From NCBI GenBank assembly GCA_964553715.1, contig CAZKKY010000003.1, positions 1 to 64,000 of the forward strand: DNA of 64,000 bases, written 5' to 3'. Under the pieces are notes generated by a model. That model ran no database searches. It was not told the DNA's origin and worked only from the letters and a program-made list of their open reading frames with translations. Position 1 is the stretch's first letter; each line of letters starts with the position of its first letter. The stretch comes from JAGOJE01 sp964553715 (GTDB lineage: Bacteria; Pseudomonadota; Alphaproteobacteria; Rickettsiales; Rickettsiaceae). Below, piece by piece: positions 29,051-38,368 of the stretch. A program made the position numbers and the translations under genes.

Positions 29051-29664
29051 TTGGTAAATTTATTACATTTGAAGGTGGAGAAGGTAGTGGCAAAACAACG
29101 CAGAGCAAATTGCTGCATCAATATCTTTTATCACAAAATATCAATACTATATGGACTCGTGAAATAGGAGGAACCCCTGAGTCAGAAAGAATTAGAGATC
29201 TAATAATGCAAGAAAATCTTACAGATTTTGCTGAATTATTGATGATTTTTGCAGCAAGATTTCAGCATGTAACTAATGTTATTCTCCCAGCTTTAAAAAG
29301 TGGTAAATATGTTATATGCGATAGATTTATAGATTCTAGCCTAGCATATAGTTCTATTATGACGGAACATGTCCTTTCATTACATAATAGTATCTTTGGA
29401 AATTTGATGCCAGATATTACATTCTTTATAGATATAGACCCAGAAATAGGTTTAAAGCGTGCTATATCAAGAGGAGATGCTAATAAATTTGAAATGAAAG
29501 ATTTGTCCTTTCATAAAAAAGTACAAAGTAATTATAAGATTCTAAATACTAAATTTCCTAACAGAATAATAGCAATAAATGGAAATGATGATGTATATGA
29601 AATACATCATAAAATAGTTGATTTATTTTTTGATAGACTAGATATTACACCACGTAAAGTTTGA
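29047..29664 (+). CDS. tmk: Thymidylate kinase
   Basis: A 205-residue kinase that converts dTMP to dTDP. The P-loop is FEGGEGSGKTTQSK (8-21), the DR(F/Y) motif is CDRFIDSSLAY, and the dTMP-site TRE motif reads TREIGGTPESERIR, with Ile where most bacterial enzymes have Pro. The LID region is in KRAISRGDANKFE. It is coupled to zapE by an ATGA overlap. Its 3' end overlaps the convergent trmJ gene by 58 bases. Confidence 0.95.
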   Translation: MIGKFITFEGGEGSGKTTQSKLLHQYLLSQNINTIWTREIGGTPESERIRDLIMQENLTDFAELLMIFAARFQHVTNVILPALKSGKYVICDRFIDSSLAYSSIMTEHVLSLHNSIFGNLMPDITFFIDIDPEIGLKRAISRGDANKFEMKDLSFHKKVQSNYKILNTKFPNRIIAINGNDDVYEIHHKIVDLFFDRLDITPRKV

Positions 29665-30320
29665 ACCTCATTATATGATAATTTATCAATACGAGTAAAA
29701 ATATTTGTTATGTTTAGGATCATATTTTTTCGTTTTTCTGGGGTCTTAAAAAAATAAGTTGAATCAAGTTCTGTAAATAGATGATCAAGTAAATATAGAA
29801 TATCTTGTTTGCTAGCAAGATTTTGGTTATTTGTAATATCATTTCTTATATTAGATTCAAATAGCTCGTAACAGACTATTAAAACAGCTTGTGCAAGGTT
29901 TAAAGATGTACATTCAGGGTTTGTATCAATAACTATTATTTTATCTGCAATAGACATTTCATCATTAGTAAGACCAGAGCTCTCTCTACCAAAAATCACA
30001 CCAACCTTCAATTCTTTTGGAAAATCATGCTTTAGGTCTTTGGTCGTAGTATAATTCTTATTCATGGTTCTTATTTTACTAGAAGTAGCATATAGATATT
30101 CTAGGTCTGAAACAGCAGATTTTAAGTCAGGATAAATTGTTGCATTTTCTATAACATCGATCGCAAGAGCCGCACTAGAAGTAGCTTTAGGATTTGGCCA
30201 TCCATCTCTTGGAGTAACAATACGAAGGTCGCTTATTCCAAAATTTTTCATAGCTCTGGCACTAGCGCCAATATTTTCGCCCATCTGAGGACAAACAAGT
30301 ATAACAGCAATATCAGTCAT
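29607..30320 (-). CDS. tRNA (cytidine/uridine-2'-O)-methyltransferase TrmJ-like (SPOUT family)
   Basis: A SPOUT methyltransferase of 237 residues. The start is placed at MTDIAVILV (30320), because an open frame extending further upstream lies inside birA and looks like a shadow. Features are CPQMGENIGASARAMKNFG at the N-terminus and the SAM-binding trefoil knot with GVIFGRESSGLTNDEMSIAD and TSLNLAQAVLIVCYE. The family (TrmJ/LasT) methylates the ribose at position 32 of tRNAs. The start overlaps the birA stop by 8 bases; the 3' end runs 58 bases into the convergent tmk. Confidence 0.87.
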   Translation of the reverse strand: MTDIAVILVCPQMGENIGASARAMKNFGISDLRIVTPRDGWPNPKATSSAALAIDVIENATIYPDLKSAVSDLEYLYATSSKIRTMNKNYTTTKDLKHDFPKELKVGVIFGRESSGLTNDEMSIADKIIVIDTNPECTSLNLAQAVLIVCYELFESNIRNDITNNQNLASKQDILYLLDHLFTELDSTYFFKTPEKRKNMILNITNIFTRIDKLSYNEVQTLRGVISSLSKNKSTIL

Positions 30321-31080
30321 TATCATTCCCAAAAAATACATCACCACTAGATAAACGGCGAATTTCGCCAGAGAGTAGCTTAACCATAATAGCCCCGTCT
30401 TTTCCATCAATATCTTCAAATATTCCTGATATTCTATTTTTACCATCGCTAATAGTAATAATAGAACCACGAGGAAAAGATCTTGCAAGCCAGAGTTTTC
30501 TTATTTCTTCGAAACCTTCATTTTGCCATAATTTATAATAATAAGAAAAAGATTCCATTACTTTATCAAGAATTTCACTTGGAGTAATATTCTTAATATT
30601 TAATTTCTCAAGAGATGTAGTTTGTTTGTCTGCAAACTTAGGAAAATATGAAATATTAATACCAATTCCAATAATCAAATAGTCTTTTCCATAAGATTTG
30701 ATAGATTCTAATAAAATACCAGCAATCTTTGCATGATTTACCAATATATCATTAGGCCATTTTATTGTTAAATCAAAATCATATCCAGAATCTTTGATTA
30801 CTGAGAATAAAGCTTCATATACAGTAATAGCAGTAACGAAAGATAAATCTGACTTCTTATCACAGAAATCATCAGATCTAAGTAAGATAGACATATAAAG
30901 ATTACCACTAGGAGAATCCCAAATTCTTGAATTCCTTCCTTTGCCTTTAGTTTGTTCGTTCGAGACTATAACTAATTTTTGTTCTATTCCTTTAAGTACA
31001 ATTCTTTTCGCTTCTAAATTTGTACTATCTAAAGTATTAAAAGCTAAAAAACTATACTCTTGTCGCCATTCTAAATCCAT
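30313..31080 (-). CDS. birA: Biotin-[acetyl-CoA-carboxylase] ligase (monofunctional BirA)
   Basis: A ligase of 255 residues that makes biotinyl-AMP and biotinylates carrier proteins. The biotin/ATP loop is TKGKGRNSRIWDSPSGNLYMS, followed by IKWPNDILVNHAKIAGILLE and the C-terminal SH3-like domain (RGSIITISDGKNRISGIFEDID). There is no N-terminal helix-turn-helix, so it does not repress transcription as E. coli BirA does. It follows nuoN by 7 bases, an arrangement also seen in Rickettsia-like genomes. Confidence 0.93.
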   Translation of the reverse strand: MDLEWRQEYSFLAFNTLDSTNLEAKRIVLKGIEQKLVIVSNEQTKGKGRNSRIWDSPSGNLYMSILLRSDDFCDKKSDLSFVTAITVYEALFSVIKDSGYDFDLTIKWPNDILVNHAKIAGILLESIKSYGKDYLIIGIGINISYFPKFADKQTTSLEKLNIKNITPSEILDKVMESFSYYYKLWQNEGFEEIRKLWLARSFPRGSIITISDGKNRISGIFEDIDGKDGAIMVKLLSGEIRRLSSGDVFFGNDND

Positions 31081-31087
31081 AAAATCA

Positions 31088-32512
31088 CTATGAAGAAACT
31101 ACAAAATAATTAAAAGGAACATTAGGTAAAATACTATAAAATAATATAAAGCTTGCAGAAATTACTATCACAGTTAGAAGATAAAAATTAAGCTTAGAGC
31201 TCGATTCTTCAACTAAATTATCACAAAAATACATTACTTTTATTATGTTAAGATAGTAATATGCAGAAATTAAACTACCTAATAACACAAAAAATGCTAA
31301 TAGATATTCTTTAGAACTTATCATTTGATATAGAATATAATATTTACCAAAAAATCCTGCCATAGGAGGAATTCCTATCATGGAAAACATCAGTAAAGTA
31401 ATAACAATAGAGGCTGCTTTTTTTGTTCTACCAAGTCCTATTAGATCTTCAATTTTTGCATTTTCCGCTTTTTCCCCAAGGCAAGAAGTAAGTATAGAGA
31501 AAAAAGCTAAGCAAGAGATAGAATAAATAATTACAAATTTTAAAGCTACTTCAAAACCAATATCACCCCATAAAACGAATGGAGTAATAGCATATCCCAT
31601 ATTTAAAATAGCGCTATAACCCATCATGCGTTTTACAGAATTTTGCATTATCGCACCTATAGAGCCAACCATAATTGATAATATAGATAAAATAGTAATT
31701 ACTTCATAAAACAGATTGCCCATAAATTTTATGCAACTACTAGATAATATTATTACTACAGACATGGCAGAAATTTTTCCAGCAGAAGAAAATAAATTAA
31801 GAGAGATAATAGGCGATCCTTCATATACGTCTGGCGTCCATGAATGAAATGGTACGATTGAGAGTTTAAACATCAAACCACTAAATAATAATATCATACC
31901 TAATGTAATGGCAATATTGCCATTACTTATCATTATTATATTATTTATAGTATTATAAGAAATGCTACCAGTAAAACCATATATAAAAGATATCCCAAAT
32001 AACATAAAACAGGAAGATAATGCTCCTAAAACAAAATATTTTAATCCAGCTTCAGATGATAAAATATCATCCCTATTAAAAGTGGCAAGCACATAGTAAG
32101 TAAGAGATTGTAACTCTAATCCTAAAAATAATATTAAAAAATCCCTAGCAGAAATAGCAATACTAGAACCAATAGCAGTAAATAAAATTAGTACTACATA
32201 TTCAGGTTTATATTCTCTGAAAATAGATTGGTTATATCCAATATAGTTCATAATTATAAAAAAGCTAAATATGAATATTAATAATTTACAAAAAACACTA
32301 TAGTCATTTTCTACATATCTTCCATCAAAAGCACTAAGCGAAAATCCTAAATGGTATCTAGAAATAATATAGATTACTAATACAAGACCTGCTAAAGCAA
32401 TTTGGCAAGCAAGTTTGTTGCTTACTTTGTTGCTCACACCTAGCATTTGTATAAAAAAAGCTAAAAGAGCCAACGAAATTTCTGGTAATAATACAAATAA
32501 ATTATCAATCAT
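31088..32512 (-). CDS. nuoN: NADH-quinone oxidoreductase subunit N
   Basis: An antiporter-like membrane-arm subunit of complex I, 474 residues and about 14 membrane segments. The proton-channel motifs include LGLELQSLTYYVLATFNRDD with the TM5 Glu, FMLFGISFIYGFTGS, KLSIVPFHSWTPDVYEGSP with the TM7 Lys, and SVKRMMGYSAILNMGY. It is the last subunit gene of the nuoGHIJKLMN run, 8 bases after nuoM. Confidence 0.95.
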   Translation of the reverse strand: MIDNLFVLLPEISLALLAFFIQMLGVSNKVSNKLACQIALAGLVLVIYIISRYHLGFSLSAFDGRYVENDYSVFCKLLIFIFSFFIIMNYIGYNQSIFREYKPEYVVLILFTAIGSSIAISARDFLILFLGLELQSLTYYVLATFNRDDILSSEAGLKYFVLGALSSCFMLFGISFIYGFTGSISYNTINNIIMISNGNIAITLGMILLFSGLMFKLSIVPFHSWTPDVYEGSPIISLNLFSSAGKISAMSVVIILSSSCIKFMGNLFYEVITILSILSIMVGSIGAIMQNSVKRMMGYSAILNMGYAITPFVLWGDIGFEVALKFVIIYSISCLAFFSILTSCLGEKAENAKIEDLIGLGRTKKAASIVITLLMFSMIGIPPMAGFFGKYYILYQMISSKEYLLAFFVLLGSLISAYYYLNIIKVMYFCDNLVEESSSKLNFYLLTVIVISASFILFYSILPNVPFNYFVVSS

Positions 32513-32520
32513 TTTATTCC

Positions 32521-34026
32521 CTATAAAATAGCTTTATCGTAGAGTGTTATGATATTGCCCAAATACTGAACTGGAAAATCTAACAATTGCAATATAGAAT
32601 TAGGATATATACCAAAATAAATAACTAATATCACAAGAGGTATAGATACTATTATCTCATAACTCGCTAAATCCTTAAATTTGTTAATAGATTTGCTTGT
32701 TATCTCCCCAAACATCAAAGATCTATATAAAGATAGCATATATACAGCACCAAGAACCATAGATAAGCTAAGAAAAATCATTGCAATAGGAGAAGTATAA
32801 AACACTCCAACTAAAGTAAAAAACTCTCCTATAAAACCACTAGTACCTGGCAATGCTATAGAACCAAGAAGATATACCATGAAAAATGATGCAAAAAGCG
32901 GCATTTTAGAAGCAACACCACCATATTTTGATATTTCTTTAGTATGATGCCGTTCGTATAACATTCCAGCGGATAAAAATAATCCAGAAGAAATTACACC
33001 ATGGCTAATCATCTGAAAAATAGCCCCGCGTATTCCATTAGATGTAAAACTAAAAATTCCAGCCGTGACAAACCCCATATGAGCAATAGAGGAGTAAGCT
33101 ATCATCTTTTTCATATCTGTTTGAGCTATAGCTAGAAAAGATCCATAAACAACAGCTACTGCGCTGATTAACATTATAAAATCAGAAAAATATACAGAAG
33201 CTTCAGGAAATAATGATAGAGAAACACGAATAATTGCATATCCTCCTACCTTAAGTAAAACACCTGCAAGCATTATAGAGCCACCAGTAGGAGCCTGAAC
33301 ATGGGCATCAGGTAACCATGTATGTAAAGGCCACATAGGTACCTTAATAGCAAAGGCTACAAAGCTTCCAAGAAATAATATTTTGCTAAGGGATGGATCA
33401 ATATTGTGTATAATAGAAGGTAATTTTTCAATATCAAATGTTGATGCTAAATTATATATCATTATAAGAGAAGCAAATAATAATAATGATCCAAAGAATG
33501 TATATAGGAAAAATTTTAAAGATGAATAGATCCTATTTTCACCACCCCAAATACCTATTATTAAGAATAATGGAATGAGCATAGCTTCAAAAAACAAATA
33601 AAATAACAACAAATTCATTGAGGAAAAAAAACCTATCACCAAAGATTCTAGTAGTAAAAAACAAGCTAAATATTCTTTCACTTTATTTGTTATAGAAAAT
33701 AGGCTTATTAAAATACAGATGAATGTAAGTAAAGATGTAAGCATTATAAACATAAGAGAAATGCCATCTATACCAACATGATATTCAAGACCAATAGAAG
33801 AAGCCCAAACAGACTTTTCTACGAATTGCATATTCATTTCCTTAGAATCAAAACTTACAAAGAGTGCGGTAGATGCTATAATAGAAAATATAGAACTCAT
33901 TACAGCAACATATTTTGCAAATAATGTTTGATGTATAGATGTAGACTGGCTAACAAAGAGCATAATGAATAATGCTCCTATCAGTGGTAATATTATATTA
34001 ATTGATACAATAGGGAAGTCGAGCAT
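32521..34026 (-). CDS. nuoM: NADH-quinone oxidoreductase subunit M
   Basis: An antiporter-like membrane subunit of complex I, 501 residues. Motifs are FLLLESLVIGFFSSMNLLLFYLFFEAMLIPLFLIIGIWGG (TM5 Glu), KVPMWPLHTWLPDAHVQAPTGGS (TM7 Lys and following His/Asp) and DMKKMIAYSSIAHMGF. Standard length and intact. It sits 4 bases after nuoL and 8 before nuoN. Confidence 0.96.
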   Translation of the reverse strand: MLDFPIVSINIILPLIGALFIMLFVSQSTSIHQTLFAKYVAVMSSIFSIIASTALFVSFDSKEMNMQFVEKSVWASSIGLEYHVGIDGISLMFIMLTSLLTFICILISLFSITNKVKEYLACFLLLESLVIGFFSSMNLLLFYLFFEAMLIPLFLIIGIWGGENRIYSSLKFFLYTFFGSLLLFASLIMIYNLASTFDIEKLPSIIHNIDPSLSKILFLGSFVAFAIKVPMWPLHTWLPDAHVQAPTGGSIMLAGVLLKVGGYAIIRVSLSLFPEASVYFSDFIMLISAVAVVYGSFLAIAQTDMKKMIAYSSIAHMGFVTAGIFSFTSNGIRGAIFQMISHGVISSGLFLSAGMLYERHHTKEISKYGGVASKMPLFASFFMVYLLGSIALPGTSGFIGEFFTLVGVFYTSPIAMIFLSLSMVLGAVYMLSLYRSLMFGEITSKSINKFKDLASYEIIVSIPLVILVIYFGIYPNSILQLLDFPVQYLGNIITLYDKAIL

Positions 34027-34030
34027 AAAG

Positions 34031-35923
34031 TTACAAAATTTTAGTGATATAGTTTACTAAAAACCAAGTTATAGTTATAAGAAATCCAAGTAGCATAAAT
34101 AATGCGTAGTTAAAGATATATCCAGTTTGTATTGCCTTTGTTACTTTAGTGAGCTTTCTTATGAAATAAATAGCGAAACCAGGCCCTAGTCTATCTATTA
34201 TATATTCATCACAAAAAGCTGATATTTTTCCAAAAACACGTACTTTCTTTACAAAAACAATATTATATATTTCATCAAAATAATATTTATTAGATACAAT
34301 TTTACCTATAACGCCAAAGTAGCGATAAATTCTCTCCGATATATTCCTATTAAAAATAATTATGCTTAATATAATGCCAGACACAGAAATAAATAATGGT
34401 AATAATTTTAAATACTGAGAAATCTCATGAATTTTTTCTGTTGCAATAACAGATGATCCCAAATATCCGTCTATATTTCCAATTTGTAAATAATTTTGCC
34501 CCAAATATCCTAAGGATATCGCCCCGAAAGCAAGTAATATAAGAGGCAATATCATAGTAAGTACAGATTCATGAATATTGTTTAAATCAGATAAAGGAAG
34601 CTTAGTTTTTCCATGGAATGTCATGATAATTAATTTTATAGAATAGCAAGCAGTAAAGAAGGCTCCAAATAAAGCAATGATAAATAGCCCATATCTATCA
34701 GAAGCAGCAACTGATTCTAAAATCATATCTTTAGAATAATATCCTGCAAGTGGATATATTCCCATAATAGCTAAAGATCCAATCCAAAATAATATATATG
34801 TGTAAGGTAATTTTTTAAAGATTCCACCTAACTTTCTAATATCTTGTTCACCACTTGCATGAATAACATTTCCAGCACATAAGAAAAGCATGGCCTTAAA
34901 AAATGCATGTGTTGCTAAATGAAATATTGCAGCTCTGTATGCTGAAACGCCGCAAGCTAAGAACATATATCCAAGTTGGCTAGATGTAGAATATGCTATT
35001 ACTTTTTTAATATCATTTTGAGTAACAGCAATAGTACCTGCAAATAAACAAGTTACAGCACCTACTATAGCAATAATATTTAAAGAAATAGGTGACAATT
35101 CAAATAAAAATGAACAACGTACTACCAAAAACACTCCTGCTGTAACCATAGTTGCAGCATGAATTAATGCTGAAACAGGTGTAGGTCCCTCCATAGCATC
35201 TGCAAGCCATACGTGCAGGCCTATTTGTGCAGATTTACCAGTAGCGCCTATAAATAGTAAAATACATATTACATCTATAGTATTTAAGATGGAATCAGAG
35301 TTAATAGTTTTACTGCGCGCATATTCAAACACTTCTATAAAATTTACTGATCCATAATAATATAATATCAGTACTATGCCTAAGATAAAAGCCATATCAC
35401 CTATTCTATTAACTACAAAAGCCTTTATAGAGGCAGCACAAGCGGAAGGTTTTGTATACCAAAAGCCTATCAGTAAATAAGAACATAGACCAACGCCTTC
35501 CCATCCTACAAATAATTGCAAGAAATTATTAGAAGATACAAGAAGCAACATGAAAAATGTAAAAAGAGACAAGTAAGACATAAATCTTGGTAGATTAGGG
35601 TCTTCATCCATATATCCAGTAGAATATATATGAACAACTGCAGAAACTGAAGTGACTACAAAAAACATAATAACAGTCAACTGATCGCAATATAAAGACC
35701 AACTAACTTTTTTATCAAGAATCGTAAACCAGTCCATCAGATGAATATTTTCTATGTTAGGGTTTTTTATCATGCCATAAAAAAGAATGATGGATAAAAC
35801 AGAAGATATCACAGCAGAAATGCAAGCAATCATACTTGCTGATTTTTTAGAGATCACCTTATTAAATAAACCACATATCAAACTAGATATTAAAGGTAAT
35901 AACAATATTAAAATGCTCATCAT
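34031..35923 (-). CDS. nuoL: NADH-quinone oxidoreductase subunit L
   Basis: The distal antiporter-like subunit of complex I, 630 residues. Motifs are LLLVSSNNFLQLFVGWEGVGLCSYLLIGFW (TM5 Glu), GATGKSAQIGLHVWLADAMEGPTPVSALIHAATMVTAG (TM7 Lys), and DIKKVIAYSTSSQLGYM, with a long C-terminal lateral helix region ending in extra membrane segments. The ATG overlaps the nuoK stop by 4 bases. Confidence 0.97.
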   Translation of the reverse strand: MMSILILLLPLISSLICGLFNKVISKKSASMIACISAVISSVLSIILFYGMIKNPNIENIHLMDWFTILDKKVSWSLYCDQLTVIMFFVVTSVSAVVHIYSTGYMDEDPNLPRFMSYLSLFTFFMLLLVSSNNFLQLFVGWEGVGLCSYLLIGFWYTKPSACAASIKAFVVNRIGDMAFILGIVLILYYYGSVNFIEVFEYARSKTINSDSILNTIDVICILLFIGATGKSAQIGLHVWLADAMEGPTPVSALIHAATMVTAGVFLVVRCSFLFELSPISLNIIAIVGAVTCLFAGTIAVTQNDIKKVIAYSTSSQLGYMFLACGVSAYRAAIFHLATHAFFKAMLFLCAGNVIHASGEQDIRKLGGIFKKLPYTYILFWIGSLAIMGIYPLAGYYSKDMILESVAASDRYGLFIIALFGAFFTACYSIKLIIMTFHGKTKLPLSDLNNIHESVLTMILPLILLAFGAISLGYLGQNYLQIGNIDGYLGSSVIATEKIHEISQYLKLLPLFISVSGIILSIIIFNRNISERIYRYFGVIGKIVSNKYYFDEIYNIVFVKKVRVFGKISAFCDEYIIDRLGPGFAIYFIRKLTKVTKAIQTGYIFNYALFMLLGFLITITWFLVNYITKIL

Positions 35924-36231
35924 CCTCTCATTTGGTTTATGTCTTCTATCATAATAGATTTAGCATTTCTGAAATGTACTACTACTATAGCAAGACCAAT
36001 AGATACTTCAGCTGCTGCAACAGTTAAGATAAAAATGCTAAAAATTTGACCAGTAATGTCACTTAAATATACAGAAAAAGTAACAAAATTAATATTAACA
36101 GCTAGCAACATAAGTTCTATAGACATAAGTATAGATATTATGTTTTTACGGTTTAAAAATATTCCGCTTACACCTATAGAAAATATTACCGCAGATAAAA
36201 ATAAAAAATACTCTAGCCCTATCTCATTCAT
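35920..36231 (-). CDS. nuoK: NADH-quinone oxidoreductase subunit K
   Basis: A small membrane subunit of complex I of 103 residues with three membrane segments. Conserved glutamates lie in MSIELMLLAVNINFV (TM2) and in the third helix AAAEVSIGLAIVV. It overlaps the nuoJ stop by 8 bases and the nuoL start by 4, so the operon is translated as a coupled series. Confidence 0.95.
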   Translation of the reverse strand: MNEIGLEYFLFLSAVIFSIGVSGIFLNRKNIISILMSIELMLLAVNINFVTFSVYLSDITGQIFSIFILTVAAAEVSIGLAIVVVHFRNAKSIMIEDINQMRG

Positions 36232-36841
36232 ATTTTATACCCTTTATACCATTGCTAGAAAGATTTTTTGTTATTTCTAAGCAATTATCTTTATTTCTAG
36301 ATAATTGAATGGAAGCTTTTTGTCTTCTTACGCCATCTTTTAGTCTAAGAGTAAGAATTATACAACCGATCATCGCTACAAACAATATTAATCCAGAAAT
36401 CTGGAATGCTAATATAAAATCCGTATATAGAATAGAGCCTATATAAGCAGTATTAGTCATAGAATCTCCTAAAGAGTAATTAGGAATTGCACGAAAATGC
36501 TCAATATTGACAGATACAAAAATAACTAGGATAAGGTCTAATATCAAAAATCCAAGTAGCACAGAACTCATAAACCAGCTATATTTTGTATTATTCTTAA
36601 GGTTATCAATGTTGGTGCCAAGCATCATTACAACAAATAGAAATAATACAGCTACAGCACCAACGTAAACTATTATTAGAGTCATAGCTAAAAATTCTGC
36701 GCCCATAATTACAAACAAACCAGCACCATTGCATAAGGTAAAAATAAGCCATAATACAGAATGTATAGCATTTCTGCTCGATACTACTCCAATACTACTA
36801 AAAATCATCAAGCTTGAAAAAATATAAAAAAATATGGACAT
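36224..36841 (-). CDS. nuoJ: NADH-quinone oxidoreductase subunit J
   Basis: A membrane subunit of complex I with five membrane segments. The start at 36841 (MSIFFYIFSS) is preferred over an ATG at 36865 that would sit inside nuoI: it follows the nuoI stop by 4 bases and has a TAGG just upstream. Family features are NAIHSVLWLIFTLCNGAGLFV, LGAEFLAMTLIIVYVGAVAVLFLFVVMML (with GAEF here preceded by M) and the C-terminal ILFVAMIGCIILTLR. Length is 205 residues. Confidence 0.94.
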   Translation of the reverse strand: MSIFFYIFSSLMIFSSIGVVSSRNAIHSVLWLIFTLCNGAGLFVIMGAEFLAMTLIIVYVGAVAVLFLFVVMMLGTNIDNLKNNTKYSWFMSSVLLGFLILDLILVIFVSVNIEHFRAIPNYSLGDSMTNTAYIGSILYTDFILAFQISGLILFVAMIGCIILTLRLKDGVRRQKASIQLSRNKDNCLEITKNLSSNGIKGIKYE

Positions 36842-36845
36842 ATAT

Positions 36846-37328
36846 TTACCTATATAAATAGTCATTTTTTAGTTTCAAAGCTATTTCCTTTTCCCACATT
36901 TCCCCATTTTTTAGTAATCTTTCTTTATTGTATAACAGTTCTCTATGAGTTTCGGTAGCAAATTCAAAATTTGGTCCTTCTACAATTGCATCAACAGGGC
37001 AAGCATCTTGGCATAATCCACAATAAATACATTTTGTCATATCGATATCATATTTTGTTGTACGGCGCATGCCATCACTTTTTTCTTCTGCTTCAATATA
37101 TATAGCCTGGGCAGGGCATATAGCTTCACATAATTTACATGCTATACATCTCTCTTCGCCATTTTCATAACGCCTTAAAGCATGTTCACCTTTAAATCGA
37201 GGGCTGATGCTACTTTTTTGATAAGGATAATTTATAGTGACCTTGGGTTTGAATAGATATCTTAGAGTAAGACTCATGCCTTTTATTATCTCATATAGAA
37301 AAAATGATTTTAGGTATTTACTAAACAT
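36846..37328 (-). CDS. nuoI: NADH-quinone oxidoreductase subunit I
   Basis: The 8Fe ferredoxin-like subunit that links the peripheral arm to the quinone site, 160 residues. Two 4Fe-4S motifs are seen: CIACKLCEAICPAQAI and CIYCGLCQDACPVDAI (clusters N6a and N6b). The sequence between them and the C-terminal FATETHRELLYNKERLL are typical of alphaproteobacterial and mitochondrial TYKY subunits. It is 11 bases after nuoH. Confidence 0.97.
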   Translation of the reverse strand: MFSKYLKSFFLYEIIKGMSLTLRYLFKPKVTINYPYQKSSISPRFKGEHALRRYENGEERCIACKLCEAICPAQAIYIEAEEKSDGMRRTTKYDIDMTKCIYCGLCQDACPVDAIVEGPNFEFATETHRELLYNKERLLKNGEMWEKEIALKLKNDYLYR

Positions 37329-37339
37329 CTATATCTCCA

Positions 37340-38368
37340 TCAAATATTAGGAAGATTATTAGTATAAAATAGCAAAGATGCTACTAAAATCACCCAAAAT
37401 AAACTGAGCGGCAAAAATACTTTCCACCCAATGCTCATTAGTTGATCATATCTATATCTTGGTAATGTCGCCCTAATCCACAAAAATACAAATAGCAAAA
37501 ATGATATTTTAATCAAAAACCATATTACCCCTGGCAAAAATTCTAAACATGCTAAATTAAAAGGAGGAAGATATCCACCTAGGAAAAATATGGTAGTAAT
37601 AGCACTTACAAGTATCATATTTGCATATTCAGCCAGGAAAAACATAGCAAAAACCATAGAAGAATATTCTACGTTATATCCAGCGACAAGCTCTGCCTCT
37701 GCTTCTGGAAGATCAAATGGTAATCTATTTGTTTCTGCAAGTACTGAAATAAAAAATACTACTGCCATAGGCGCCATTAAGATTTCTATCCATAAAGGTC
37801 TATGTCTTTGAGATTCTATAATATCTGTAAGGTTAAGACTACCAGTTACTAAAAGAACAGTAACAATAACAAGTCCCATAGATACTTCATAAGAAATCAT
37901 CTGAGCAGAAGACCTGATAGCACCAAAAAATGCATATTTAGAATTACTAGCCCATCCAGCCATTATAATACCATAAACACCAAGAGAAGAGACACCAAGA
38001 ACGTATAATACCCCAACATTAATATTTGCAAGTACCAAAGTCTTATCAAAAGGAATTACTGCCCATCCTACAAGACTAAGAATAAAGGTAATCATCGGAG
38101 CTAAAATAAATACTACTTTACTAGCGTTGCTTGGAATTATTACCTCTTTAAACATAAGCTTTATTGCATCTGCAATAGGTTGTAGAAGGCCAAATGGGCC
38201 AACTACATTAGGACCTCTGCGTAGTTGCATCAAGCCTATTACTCTACGTTCTGCATATGTTAAATATGCCACAGATAGTAGAAGAGGTAATATTATAGCT
38301 AGCACTTTTAATGTGATAATCATTATATCTAGAAAAATGTTAACAGCTTCTTGTATCTCAATCATCAT
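37340..38368 (-). CDS. nuoH: NADH-quinone oxidoreductase subunit H
   Basis: The membrane subunit forming the entrance of the quinone chamber, 342 residues and about eight membrane segments. Motifs are AERRVIGLMQLRRGPNVVGPFGLLQPIADAIKLMFKE and ETNRLPFDLPEAEAELVAGYNVEYSSM, plus RATLPRYRYDQLM at the C-terminus. Its start overlaps the nuoG stop by one base (TAATG). Confidence 0.97.
   Translation of the reverse strand: MMIEIQEAVNIFLDIMIITLKVLAIILPLLLSVAYLTYAERRVIGLMQLRRGPNVVGPFGLLQPIADAIKLMFKEVIIPSNASKVVFILAPMITFILSLVGWAVIPFDKTLVLANINVGVLYVLGVSSLGVYGIIMAGWASNSKYAFFGAIRSSAQMISYEVSMGLVIVTVLLVTGSLNLTDIIESQRHRPLWIEILMAPMAVVFFISVLAETNRLPFDLPEAEAELVAGYNVEYSSMVFAMFFLAEYANMILVSAITTIFFLGGYLPPFNLACLEFLPGVIWFLIKISFLLFVFLWIRATLPRYRYDQLMSIGWKVFLPLSLFWVILVASLLFYTNNLPNI

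Noticed and set aside
30321..30488. A 56-residue N-terminal extension of the TrmJ-like protein
   Set aside because: It overlaps birA in another frame, is hydrophobic by chance, and SPOUT proteins of this family begin at MTDIAVILV-like positions.
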